From contig CAMHEP010000071.1 in NCBI GenBank assembly GCA_946184195.1, positions 1 to 7,631 of the forward strand: DNA of 7,631 nt, given 5' to 3'. The position numbers and the translations under genes are program-made. The DNA is from an uncultured Bacteroidales bacterium. Its GTDB lineage: Bacteria; Bacteroidota; Bacteroidia; Bacteroidales; Paludibacteraceae. Below, one piece after another: positions 1-6,533 of this stretch (position 1 is the stretch's first letter; the number at the start of each line of letters is the position of its first letter). Below the pieces are notes generated by a model. That model did not search any database. It was not told where the DNA came from and saw only the letters and a list, made by a program, of their open reading frames with translations.

Positions 1-70
1 GCAAATCATTGTCGTTAAAATGAAGGATATCCTTGAACAAATCAAAGAACAAGTACTGAATGTGTTATGA
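1..70 (+). CDS. yicC: YicC-family protein, 3' end only (partial)
   Basis: Only the last 22 codons lie in the window. Reading in the frame of the TGA at 68-70 gives a lysine/glutamate-rich helical tail ending EQIKEQVLNVL. YicC-family proteins (YicC/YloC, associated with endoribonuclease activity in E. coli) end in a comparable short segment of the form E..KEQ..N.. and commonly lie directly upstream of gmk. The stop codon overlaps the gmk start (ATGA, 67-70), which suggests the two genes are translationally coupled in one operon. The assignment rests on this tail and the gmk neighbour. The catalytic part is outside the window, so a different upstream gene is possible. Confidence 0.7.
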   Translation, partial: QIIVVKMKDILEQIKEQVLNVL

Positions 71-618
71 TATACATTTTTTGTGCGCCATCGGGTAGCG
101 GCAAGTCCACCATGGTTCAACACCTGCTGAACAATTACCCCAACCTCTTCGAATTGTCCATATCGTGCACCACTCGCGAGCCCCGCGGTCAGGAGGTACA
201 CGGACGGGAGTACTATTTCATCACGCCCGACGAGTTCAAAGCACGTATCGAAAACAATGATTTCATTGAGTACGAGCAAGTGTATGAGGGTCTATACTAC
301 GGGACCCTCAAACAGGAGATTAAACGTATCGAACAGGCAGGACGTCAGGTACTATTTGACGTGGATGTGAAAGGAGGCATCAACCTCAAGCGCATCTTAG
401 GCGACAGGGCGACGTCTATCTTTATCTGTCCTCCCTCCATTGAGGAACTGAGGCGTCGCCTGGAGGGCAGGGGGGACACTTCGCCGGAGATGATAGAGAA
501 AAGGTTGGCAAAGGCGGAGACCGAGTTGGCGGACATGAAGTATTTCGACCGCGTGGTCATCAACGATGACCTGCAGCATGCCTTCGAGCAACTGGATGCC
601 ATCGTTAAGGGTGAATGA
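67..618 (+). CDS. gmk: Guanylate kinase
   Basis: Cytoplasmic ATP:GMP phosphotransferase that makes GDP for GTP, dGTP and (p)ppGpp pools. The 183-residue protein starts almost at its P-loop, APSGSGKS (residues 7-14). The GMP-binding segment SCTTREPR is at 33-40 and a conserved YY at 49-50. EYEQVY...YYGT at 68-80 matches the family's GMP-domain exit, VLFDVDVKGG at 95-104 is the Walker-B-like strand, and the lid lies around 130-155 (RRRLEGRGD...RL). All landmarks of the family are present. The length is slightly below the usual 190-207 residues because the N-terminus is short. The ATG at 67 is preferred because it overlaps the upstream stop as ATGA and directly precedes the first beta strand. 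The TGA at 616-618 sits inside a 14-nt tandem repeat. Confidence 0.97.
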   Translation: MIYIFCAPSGSGKSTMVQHLLNNYPNLFELSISCTTREPRGQEVHGREYYFITPDEFKARIENNDFIEYEQVYEGLYYGTLKQEIKRIEQAGRQVLFDVDVKGGINLKRILGDRATSIFICPPSIEELRRRLEGRGDTSPEMIEKRLAKAETELADMKYFDRVVINDDLQHAFEQLDAIVKGE

Positions 619-638
619 CGAATGGAGAATGACGAACG
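611..638 (+). repeat. Imperfect 14-nt tandem repeat, two copies
   Basis: Positions 611-624 (GTGAATGACGAATG) and 625-638 (GAGAATGACGAACG) are adjacent copies matching at 12 of 14 positions, with the core GAATGACGAA identical. The repeat fills most of the gap between gmk and nadD and supplies the gmk stop codon (616-618). It looks like a small intergenic expansion unrelated to either protein. It also creates in-frame GTG and ATG codons upstream of nadD that could mislead start calling. Confidence 0.7.
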
Positions 639-652
639 GTAAGTGCGGGAAG

Positions 653-1183
653 ATGAAGATAGGTATCTATGGCGGAAGTTTCAACCCTGTGCACTACGGG
701 CACGTGGGACTGGCAGACTGGATAGTCGGACACACCGACATGGATGAGGTATGGCTGATGGTGAGTCCGAATAACCCACTGAAAGACCCCGGTATGCTTG
801 CCGACGAGAAGGAACGTTTAGCAGGCGTACAAGAAGCCATTCAAGGTCATCCGGGGTTGCGGGCATGTGACTTCGAATTCACGCTTCCCCGTCCCAGTTA
901 TACCGCCCATACGATGCGTCGACTGAGGGAAACATTCCCCGAGCATACTTTTTCCCTCATCATCGGCGAAGACAATATAGCAGTCTTCACCCGTTGGCGA
1001 GAGTGGGAATGGCTAATAAACAATTTTCCTATTTATGTCTATCCACGCGGAAAGGAAGGTGAGTACACGGACTCCGTACCACCGGAGTTAAAGCAACGAA
1101 TCATCTACCTGAAGGGCGCTCCATTGTTCGACATATCCTCCACCCGGATACGCGAACAACGGAAAAAATCAGCGGAAAAATAA
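653..1183 (+). CDS. nadD: Nicotinate-nucleotide adenylyltransferase (short C-terminus)
   Basis: Joins nicotinate mononucleotide and ATP to deaminated NAD in the cytoplasm, the penultimate step of NAD synthesis. From the ATG at 653 the protein has 176 residues. It opens MKIGIYGGSFNPVHYGH, containing the nucleotidyltransferase GSFNPxHxGH signature (residues 8-17). LIIGEDN at 102-108 and RWREW at 114-118 form the conserved mid-domain, and ISSTRIR at 161-167 is the C-terminal ISSTxIR phosphate-binding motif. Longer readings from upstream ATGs (566, 629) only add out-of-frame gmk or repeat sequence, so 653 is chosen. After ISSTRIR only nine residues remain, whereas family members usually continue for about 20-25 with a G...R.YLP..V..YI-type helix. 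The end therefore looks truncated, though every catalytic motif is intact. It lies 34 nt after gmk and is probably co-transcribed with it. Confidence 0.93.
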   Translation: MKIGIYGGSFNPVHYGHVGLADWIVGHTDMDEVWLMVSPNNPLKDPGMLADEKERLAGVQEAIQGHPGLRACDFEFTLPRPSYTAHTMRRLRETFPEHTFSLIIGEDNIAVFTRWREWEWLINNFPIYVYPRGKEGEYTDSVPPELKQRIIYLKGAPLFDISSTRIREQRKKSAEK

Positions 1184-1199
1184 TATTTTTATACTTGCA

Positions 1200-1231
1200 C
1201 TTGCATAAATGAAAAAAAAAGTGTAATTTTG
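1200..1231 (+). promoter_or_regulatory. Bacteroidales-type promoter for the 1267 gene
   Basis: The -7 box TAATTTTG (1224-1231) fits the Bacteroides consensus TAnnTTTG exactly. A -33-like CTTG (1200-1203, consensus TTTG) lies 20 nt upstream, which is the expected spacing. A run of nine A residues (1212-1220) lies between the boxes. Transcription should begin near 1236-1240, leaving a leader of about 30 nt before the ATG at 1267. The promoter starts just after the nadD stop, so the genes downstream form a new transcription unit. Called from motif match and spacing only. Confidence 0.7.
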
Positions 1232-1266
1232 CACCCAAAATCAGCAAACAATAAAAATTCAGATAT

Positions 1267-1515
1267 ATGACAAGAACAACATTCAACCGCCTCCGTGAGG
1301 TCAAAGACAGTCTGCCGCACGGCAGCATGGATGCAATTGCAGCCGAGTTGAACATCCCCGCAGATCAAGTACGCGCATTCTTTAACGGCAGTGGCACGCC
1401 TGAGACCGGCTACCATATCGAGCCCGGACCTGACGGCGGTATCGTAACCTTGGATGACAGTCGCATTCTGGAGGTTGCCTTGCGCAAAGCTTGGGAACAA
1501 AAAAATGCTTTATAA
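1267..1515 (+). CDS. Small putative helix-turn-helix protein, function unknown
   Basis: An 82-residue cytoplasmic protein with no signal peptide or membrane segment. Residues 19-41 (GSMDAIAAELNI...VRAFFNG) read as a helix-turn-helix: a first helix, a turn at N29-I30-P31, and a second helix ending in FFNG, as in many small DNA-binding domains. It continues with a glycine/proline-rich hinge, HIEPGPDGGIVTLDD (50-64), and a C-terminal helix (65-80). I recall similar small hypothetical proteins in Bacteroides with the same IEPGPDGG segment, but no established role. It follows a strong promoter and lies 16 nt before the outer-membrane protein gene, so the two are probably co-transcribed. DNA binding is an inference from the predicted helices. 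It could equally bind RNA or a protein partner. Confidence 0.8.
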   Translation: MTRTTFNRLREVKDSLPHGSMDAIAAELNIPADQVRAFFNGSGTPETGYHIEPGPDGGIVTLDDSRILEVALRKAWEQKNAL

Positions 1516-1531
1516 CAGAGAACAAACAAGA

Positions 1532-2578
1532 ATGAAGCAACATTCCTTTAATCGCATCATTGCCACATTAGTGGCAGTGATTGCCTTTTTTGCCTGCGCA
1601 TACGCGCAAGAGCCCGTGCCCGTACAAGAGTCAGCAGAGAGAGAGGCTGACACGTTTGAGTTCGGTTATGATGCCGGTGCCGAGATTGTCACCTCCTACC
1701 TCTGGCGTGGTATGTACAACGGCGGACTGAGTTTCCAGCCCGACCTTGCTATCGGTTGGGACAGCAAACACACAAGTTTCCGTTTCGGCACATGGTGGTC
1801 TGTAGGCGCCAGCGATTGGCGTTTCCGCAAGGGATGGGAAAAAACATACGATGCCTTTGGCACAGAATGTAATCCCAACACCTACTTCATTCCCGAGTTG
1901 GATATTTACGCGGACTTCAACATATGGGGTGCTACCGTCGGCTTTACGCACTACTACTATTTCGGTGGCAGCAACTTCTTCACCCCGGGCAACGATTTCT
2001 TCCGAATGGACGAACTTGGCAATACCAGCCAAACGGAACTCAATATCGGTTACGATTTCGAGACACTGCTCGGTATCGGACTCTATTTCAAGTGGCACAC
2101 GATGATTAGCGGAAACGACTACCATCTCGAGAATATGGAGGTAGTGACCGAGGATGAAGACGGCACCCCGCTTGCAGACGAAGATGTCTATATCGACGGT
2201 GATGCTAAACGCTCCTACTCCAGTTATTTGGAGTTGGGCTACAAGTACACGTGGGAGAAGATTGGTCTGACCCTCAGCGGTGCTATCGGCATGAGTCCGT
2301 GGAAGAGTCTTTACACAGACCAATGGTATGCCGACATCCTAAAGGACGACAACGGCAACTTCTATATTGACGACCATAGTAAGAACTTTGCTGTCAATAA
2401 CATCTCCATACGTCTGGAGAAAGAGTGGGATTTGGACGTATGCACCATAAGCCTATTCGGACAGGGAATGCTCAACACGTGCAACCTCAATAAGGACACG
2501 TGGCATATCCACGGCGCCGGAGACGACAAGATGGGGCAGAAAGTAAATGCAACGGTAGGTATGAGCGTTTGGTTCTAA
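1532..2578 (+). CDS. Outer-membrane beta-barrel protein (porin-like, TorF/TIGR02001-like)
   Basis: A 348-residue exported protein. Residues 1-25 form a signal peptide: basic start MKQHSFNR, hydrophobic core IIATLVAVIAFFACA, and a likely type I cleavage after AYA (23-25). The mature part alternates short amphipathic strands rich in Y, W, F and G with polar turns. It ends in VGMSVWF, and a terminal aromatic residue is the usual BAM recognition signal. The opening AGAEIVTSYLWRGMYNGG (48-65) resembles the first strand of small porin-like families with a SxYxxRG pattern, such as TIGR02001/TorF, though this likeness is weak. Two acidic loops stand out, 203-224 and 271-282. The ATG at 1532 is chosen because it starts directly at the signal peptide; in-frame starts from 1454 overlap the preceding gene. 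The substrate is unknown. Confidence 0.85.
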   Translation: MKQHSFNRIIATLVAVIAFFACAYAQEPVPVQESAEREADTFEFGYDAGAEIVTSYLWRGMYNGGLSFQPDLAIGWDSKHTSFRFGTWWSVGASDWRFRKGWEKTYDAFGTECNPNTYFIPELDIYADFNIWGATVGFTHYYYFGGSNFFTPGNDFFRMDELGNTSQTELNIGYDFETLLGIGLYFKWHTMISGNDYHLENMEVVTEDEDGTPLADEDVYIDGDAKRSYSSYLELGYKYTWEKIGLTLSGAIGMSPWKSLYTDQWYADILKDDNGNFYIDDHSKNFAVNNISIRLEKEWDLDVCTISLFGQGMLNTCNLNKDTWHIHGAGDDKMGQKVNATVGMSVWF

Positions 2579-2641
2579 ACAGACTCACGGCTCTCCTTCC
2601 CCAGACAAGCGAATAAACATCAACTCTAAATAACCACAACC

Positions 2642-3649
2642 ATGAACAAAAAGATGTATTCAATGGCAATATGCTCGGCGATAGCCGGTCTATTGCTCGT
2701 CATGACCGGATGTGACAAGTCCGAGTCCAAGTACAAAATGGCAGAAGGTAAGATCTTCGGCACCACCTACTCCATCCGCTACGAAGCAGAGGAGGATCTA
2801 CACGAACAGATCTTACAATGTTTGCAGGAGTTTGATAATTCGCTCAGTATGTTCAACGAGAACTCTATCATCTCGCGCATCAACCGCAACGAGGATGTGG
2901 AGACAGACGCCTACTTCGAAACCATGTTCGAGGAGGCGCAGCATATCAGCGAACTCTCGCAGGGAGCGTTCGACATCACCGTGGCACCGCTGGTCAACCT
3001 ATGGGGATTCGGTTTCCAGAACAAAGGTGAGGTGACGCAGGAGAAGATAGACAGCCTGCTACCCATCACCAATTTCCTGGGAGTGACCCTAAGCGACCAT
3101 CACATCTACAAACGTGATGAACGCATCATGTTGGATGCCAGCGCTTTGGCTAAGGGCTACGCATGCGATATCGTTGCTAATAAACTCGCCGAGGCAGGAT
3201 GCAAGAACTACCTGGTAGACATAGGAGGCGAGATAGTCGCTCAGGGTGTTAATCAGGAGGGTGAGAAATGGAAGATCGGTATCACCAAACCCATTGACGA
3301 CCCCACCGGCTCGGTGCAAGAGCTTGAAGATATCGTGCGCTCCGGGGATATCAAGATGGCCACCTCGGGTAACTACCGCAACTACTACTATAAAGACGGT
3401 CAACGTCGCAGTCATACCATCGACCCGCGTACCGGATACCCCGTACACCACAACCTGCTGAGTGCGACCGTAGTAGCCAAGAGTTGTATGCGTGCAGATG
3501 CCTTGGCAACAACCTGTATGGTGATGGGCGAAAAGGAAGCGTTGGCATTCATTGACAGTATCGAGGATGCAGAGTGTTACCTCATCGTCGCTGATAACAA
3601 GGAACTCAAAGTACTCACCTCGGAGGGATGGGTACAACTATTTGAATGA
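2642..3649 (+). CDS. apbE: FAD:protein FMN transferase (ApbE family lipoprotein)
   Basis: Transfers FMN from FAD to a threonine or serine of target proteins outside the cytoplasm, classically the NqrB/NqrC and RnfG/RnfD subunits of sodium-pumping complexes. No such target lies in the window. The 335-residue protein starts with a lipoprotein signal whose lipobox MTGC places the lipidated cysteine at 24. Family landmarks follow in order: FGTTYSI (39-45), GAFDITVAPLVNLWGFG (108-124), LDASALAKGYACD (164-176), DIGGE (193-197), the WKIGITKP segment (210-217), TSGNY (241-245), HTIDPRTGYPV (258-268) and the metal/FAD-binding ADALATT (285-291, with D286 and T290). The length matches the family. The stop codon overlaps the bamD start as ATGA (3646-3649), so the two are co-translated. 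A 63-nt gap upstream shows no clear promoter, and read-through from the 1224 promoter is possible. Confidence 0.96.
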   Translation: MNKKMYSMAICSAIAGLLLVMTGCDKSESKYKMAEGKIFGTTYSIRYEAEEDLHEQILQCLQEFDNSLSMFNENSIISRINRNEDVETDAYFETMFEEAQHISELSQGAFDITVAPLVNLWGFGFQNKGEVTQEKIDSLLPITNFLGVTLSDHHIYKRDERIMLDASALAKGYACDIVANKLAEAGCKNYLVDIGGEIVAQGVNQEGEKWKIGITKPIDDPTGSVQELEDIVRSGDIKMATSGNYRNYYYKDGQRRSHTIDPRTGYPVHHNLLSATVVAKSCMRADALATTCMVMGEKEALAFIDSIEDAECYLIVADNKELKVLTSEGWVQLFE

Positions 3650-4464
3650 GAAAAGAATACCGATACATACTGACCATTATGACAGCCCTGATACTTGTCG
3701 CATGCGGTGAGTATCAGGCTGTACTCAAATCCAAGGACCCCGACTATAAGTATCAGAAGGCTTTGGAGTACTTCAACATGAAGAAGTATGTACGCTCGCA
3801 AATGCTGCTGGAGGATATCGCCTCCTACTACAAAGGCACCGAGCGAAGCGAAGATGTACTCATTTATCTCAGTCGCTCCTACATGGGACAGAAGGACTAT
3901 ACGTCCGCAGCCGACTATTATCAGGCCTATATACGCAACTACCCCAAAGGCAAATACATCACCGAAGCACGATTTCAGGTAGGTCACTGCTATTATCTGG
4001 AGGCTCCCGATCCCAAGTTGGACCAACAACTCACGAAGAAAGCTATTCAGTTCTTTACCGAGTTTGTAGAGTATTATCCCGACAGTCCCTATAGCCGTCA
4101 GGCATACGATGAGATGAACGAGATGTACAACAAGTTGGCATACAAGGAGTATCTCAATGCCAAACTATACTACAACCTGGGGACCTATTTAGGCAACAAC
4201 TATCTCAGTGCAGAGATAGTGGCACGTAATGCACTACGCGACTATCCAAGCAACAGCTACATGGAGGAACTGAGTTGGCTTATCCTGCTCAGTAAATACC
4301 AGCAGGCGGTTTATTCCGTAGACGCAAAAAAGGGTGAGCGTACCCGTAATACGATAGACGAATACTATAATTTCGTCACAGAGTTTCCAAACTCCAAGCA
4401 CCGCCGCGAGGCAGAACGTATCCTCAAGCAGATGCAACGAGGAGCAACATCAGATTATAATTAA
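3646..4464 (+). CDS. bamD: Outer-membrane protein assembly factor BamD
   Basis: A lipoprotein of the BAM complex, which inserts beta-barrel proteins into the outer membrane; it sits on the periplasmic face and contacts BamA. The 272-residue protein has a lipoprotein signal with lipobox LVAC (cysteine 20). Tetratricopeptide-like helical pairs run through the protein, for example 33-66, 70-103 (YLSRSYMGQKDY...YYQAYIRNYPKG), 105-148 and 231-265. Repeated tyrosine-rich NYPKG, YYPDSPY and EFPNSKH turns are typical of BamD/YfiO. The order lipoprotein, TPR repeats, then an rpoZ-like gene is common in Bacteroidales. The start is fixed by the ATGA overlap with apbE and by the signal peptide, which begins at once. 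Confidence 0.92.
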   Translation: MRKEYRYILTIMTALILVACGEYQAVLKSKDPDYKYQKALEYFNMKKYVRSQMLLEDIASYYKGTERSEDVLIYLSRSYMGQKDYTSAADYYQAYIRNYPKGKYITEARFQVGHCYYLEAPDPKLDQQLTKKAIQFFTEFVEYYPDSPYSRQAYDEMNEMYNKLAYKEYLNAKLYYNLGTYLGNNYLSAEIVARNALRDYPSNSYMEELSWLILLSKYQQAVYSVDAKKGERTRNTIDEYYNFVTEFPNSKHRREAERILKQMQRGATSDYN

Positions 4465-4478
4465 CGAAAAGAAACAAT

Positions 4479-4811
4479 ATGGATTACAAACAAACAACAG
4501 CGCCTAACAATACGCAGACGCGAGACATGAATCAGTTATCCGACAAAGTGGGTAACGTGTACGAAACAGTTGCCATCATCGGCAAACGTGCCAATCAAAT
4601 CAGCAATGCTCTCAAGAAAGAGTTGGATGCCAAGTTGCAGGATTTCTCCATGCCGCAAGACGCCCTTGACGAAACTTTCGAGAATAAAGAGCAAATCGAG
4701 ATCTCCCGTAGCTATGAGCGTATGCCCAAACCCACCCTTATTGCTACGCAGGAGTTCATTGACGACCAACTCGTTTACCGCGTAGGCAGCAAGGACGACC
4801 AACTGAAGTAA
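4479..4811 (+). CDS. rpoZ: DNA-directed RNA polymerase omega subunit (Bacteroidota type)
   Basis: The small RNA polymerase subunit that clamps the beta' C-terminus and aids core assembly; homologous to eukaryotic Rpb6. The protein has 110 residues. The omega/Rpb6 core is visible as NVYETVAIIGKRANQIS (26-42, the conserved R-A-x-Q-I helix), followed by a long linker and then EIS..YERMPKPTLIATQEF (74-93), which corresponds to the K-P-T-x-I-A-x-x-E segment of the family. The linker is longer than in the proteobacterial omega, as is usual in Bacteroidota. It begins 14 nt after the bamD stop with no promoter between them, and coaBC follows after 37 nt. Confidence 0.92.
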   Translation: MDYKQTTAPNNTQTRDMNQLSDKVGNVYETVAIIGKRANQISNALKKELDAKLQDFSMPQDALDETFENKEQIEISRSYERMPKPTLIATQEFIDDQLVYRVGSKDDQLK

Positions 4812-4848
4812 AGCCCCCTCTGACTCGGATTGAAGAACTATCGACATC

Positions 4849-6063
4849 GTGCTTGAGGGTAAGCATATATTAGTGGGTATCAGCGGCGGCATAGCTGCGT
4901 ATAAGATTCCCGAACTCATCCGCCGGTTAAGACAGGCGGGAGCGGAAGTAAAAGTGACGACTACAAAGAATGCTTTGCAGTTCGTCACTGAGCTTACGTT
5001 GCAGACCCTGAGCGGGAACAAAGTCTATCACGATGTCTTTGCCGCCATCAACGATCATTCCACGGAACATATCTCCCTACCCGATTGGTCAGATGCTATG
5101 ATTGTGGCCCCAGCCACCGCCAATGTGCTGGACAAGATGGCACACGGCATTGCCGACGATGCTCTTACCACCACCTTTGCAGCCATGCGCAAACCTGTCG
5201 TCATAGCTCCCGCCATGAACGACAAGATGTATGCTTCAGAGGCTGTACAGGAGTCGCTCACACAGCTGAGCAAACGCCACAACATCACCGTCATGGACTG
5301 CGCGGAAGGCTACCTTGCATGCGGCACGACGGGCAAAGGGCGGATGCAGGAGATTGACTGCATCGCCGAGGCTCTATGCTATGCGCTCACTAATCATGAC
5401 ATGACGAATAAGCATGTGCTACTCACCGCCGGTCCTACCCGGGAAGCCATCGATCCTGTGCGGTACCTCACCAACCATTCGAGCGGTAAGATGGGCTATT
5501 CCTTGGCACGCGAGTGTTGGCGTCGCGGAGCTATGGTGACACTGGTGAGCGGACCTGTTTCCATCCCCCTACCGATACCCGTTCTATTCGGGGAAAAAAC
5601 ACGGTTCACACGTATGACCGTAGAATCAGCACAACAGATGTACGAGGCCGCCATGCAAGCGCTTGACGAGGCGCATGTTATCATCCTGTGTGCTGCTGTA
5701 GCAGACTATAGGATGACTGAGGTGAGCACCACTAAGATTAAGAAAACGAGCGACTCTCCCCTGCTCACCCTCACTCTCACGGAGAATCCCGACATAGCCG
5801 CAGCTATCGGCGAAGCGAAGCGGCCTAAGCAACAGCTCATCGGTTTTGCTCTTGAGACGGATCATGCCGAAGAGCATGCTATTCAAAAGCTCAAGGCAAA
5901 AAAACTCGATTGGATTGTGCTCAACAGCCTGCAAGACCCGGGAGCAGGATTCGGCGTAGATACCAACAAGGTATGTCTGCTTTCACGTAAAGGCACAAAA
6001 AAAGACATTCCCCTCATGAGTAAGGAGAATGTCGCACAAGCCATTATCTCGGCTATCTTATAA
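4849..6063 (+). CDS. coaBC: Bifunctional phosphopantothenoylcysteine decarboxylase / phosphopantothenate-cysteine ligase
   Basis: Catalyses two consecutive steps of coenzyme A synthesis in the cytoplasm: CoaB joins cysteine to 4'-phosphopantothenate and CoaC decarboxylates the product with FMN. The protein has 404 residues. The CoaC domain (about 1-185) has GISGGIAAYK (10-19), the catalytic-type His74 in EHISLPDW, APATAN (87-92), the PAMN motif (121-124) and the LACGTTGKGRM clamp (157-166, Cys158). The CoaB domain (about 188-404) has TAGPTREAIDPVR (193-205), LTNHSSGKMG (207-216, Asn209), AAVADYR (282-288), KIKK (296-299) and GFALET (332-337). All key residues are present. The start is GTG at 4849: the frame is closed by a TGA at 4831-4833, no ATG lies between, and the protein MLEGKHILVGISGG aligns with family N-termini. 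Both domains are complete. Confidence 0.96.
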   Translation: MLEGKHILVGISGGIAAYKIPELIRRLRQAGAEVKVTTTKNALQFVTELTLQTLSGNKVYHDVFAAINDHSTEHISLPDWSDAMIVAPATANVLDKMAHGIADDALTTTFAAMRKPVVIAPAMNDKMYASEAVQESLTQLSKRHNITVMDCAEGYLACGTTGKGRMQEIDCIAEALCYALTNHDMTNKHVLLTAGPTREAIDPVRYLTNHSSGKMGYSLARECWRRGAMVTLVSGPVSIPLPIPVLFGEKTRFTRMTVESAQQMYEAAMQALDEAHVIILCAAVADYRMTEVSTTKIKKTSDSPLLTLTLTENPDIAAAIGEAKRPKQQLIGFALETDHAEEHAIQKLKAKKLDWIVLNSLQDPGAGFGVDTNKVCLLSRKGTKKDIPLMSKENVAQAIISAIL

Positions 6064-6081
6064 AGATTTCAAAGTTTTTTC

Positions 6082-6498
6082 TCAATCACGACGGAAACGG
6101 CTGAACAGACCACGACGAGCGGGTTGTTCTTCTGCCGATTGTTCCTCCTCATGAGCAGCGTCTTCCTCACCGGCAGGAGCTTCTTCGCGAACACGCTCCT
6201 CACGCTCCTCGATGGGTCCCACCTGACCCTTCACATAGTTAATCACATCCTCCAGTCCTTCGGTGAAGTGTGCAAAATCTTCCTTGTAAAGGAATACTTT
6301 GTGCTTCTCAAACTGAGGTACCTCGTCCTCCATGCCCTGCTTGCGCTTGCTCTCCGTAATACAGAGATACAAGTCTTCGTTACGAGCTTTCTTTACATCC
6401 AAGTAATAGATACGTTTACCTGCTTTCACCGAACGAGAGTACACAATTTCCGGCTCCTTTCGGTCATCCCTTTTGTCTTCAAATCTACGATTTTCCAT
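6082..6498 (-). CDS. PUR-family (DUF3276) DNA/RNA-binding protein
   Basis: A 138-residue protein matching the Bacteroidota DUF3276 family, which has the PUR-alpha fold and binds single-stranded nucleic acid. The domain (about 16-93) contains EIVYSRSVKAGKRIYYLDVKK (17-37), the LYLCITESKRK strand and basic turn (43-53), FEKHKVFLYKEDF (63-75) and GLEDVINYVK (81-90). A basic N-terminus (1-14) precedes it. The tail (95-126) is strongly acidic, rich in E with some A, and ends in a basic cluster RRGLFSRFRRD (128-138). The gene is convergent with coaBC (18 nt apart) and divergent from nusB. The start at 6498 is the first ATG of the family N-terminus and follows a promoter with a perfect -7 box. The biological role is not established; an RNA or DNA regulatory role is inferred. 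Confidence 0.88.
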   Translation of the reverse strand: MENRRFEDKRDDRKEPEIVYSRSVKAGKRIYYLDVKKARNEDLYLCITESKRKQGMEDEVPQFEKHKVFLYKEDFAHFTEGLEDVINYVKGQVGPIEEREERVREEAPAGEEDAAHEEEQSAEEQPARRGLFSRFRRD

Positions 6499-6533
6499 CT
6501 GTTTATAAAAAATTATGTTGAATAAACTGAGTG

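Noticed and set aside
566..652. An N-terminal extension of NadD from an ATG inside gmk
   Set aside because: The extra 29 residues are out-of-frame gmk and repeat sequence, while the conserved nucleotidyltransferase strand begins at the ATG at 653.
1631..2323. A 230-codon open frame on the minus strand opposite the outer-membrane protein gene
   Set aside because: It lies wholly antisense to a gene with a clear signal peptide and barrel pattern, has no recognisable domain, and its composition is that of a reverse-complement shadow.
2579..2641. Possible promoter or terminator between the outer-membrane protein gene and apbE
   Set aside because: No TAnnTTTG box, hairpin or T-run is visible in these 63 nt, so neither can be supported.
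3089..3637. A 182-codon minus-strand open frame opposite apbE
   Set aside because: The plus strand carries every ApbE motif in this stretch; the antisense product resembles no family I know and has no promoter.
4536..5021. A 161-codon minus-strand open frame spanning rpoZ and the start of coaBC
   Set aside because: It runs antisense across two well-supported genes and their junction, which is not expected of a real gene here.
6055..6080. Possible bidirectional terminator between coaBC and the DUF3276 gene: ATCTT-ATA-AAGAT followed later by a T6 run
   Set aside because: The stem is only five AT-rich pairs with a three-base loop, overlaps the coaBC stop, and is separated from the T-run by several bases. 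It is too weak to call.
6124..6525. A plus-strand 133-codon frame with a hydrophobic leucine-rich product
   Set aside because: It is the antisense of the DUF3276 gene. The hydrophobicity comes from complementing glutamate and lysine codons, not from real membrane helices.
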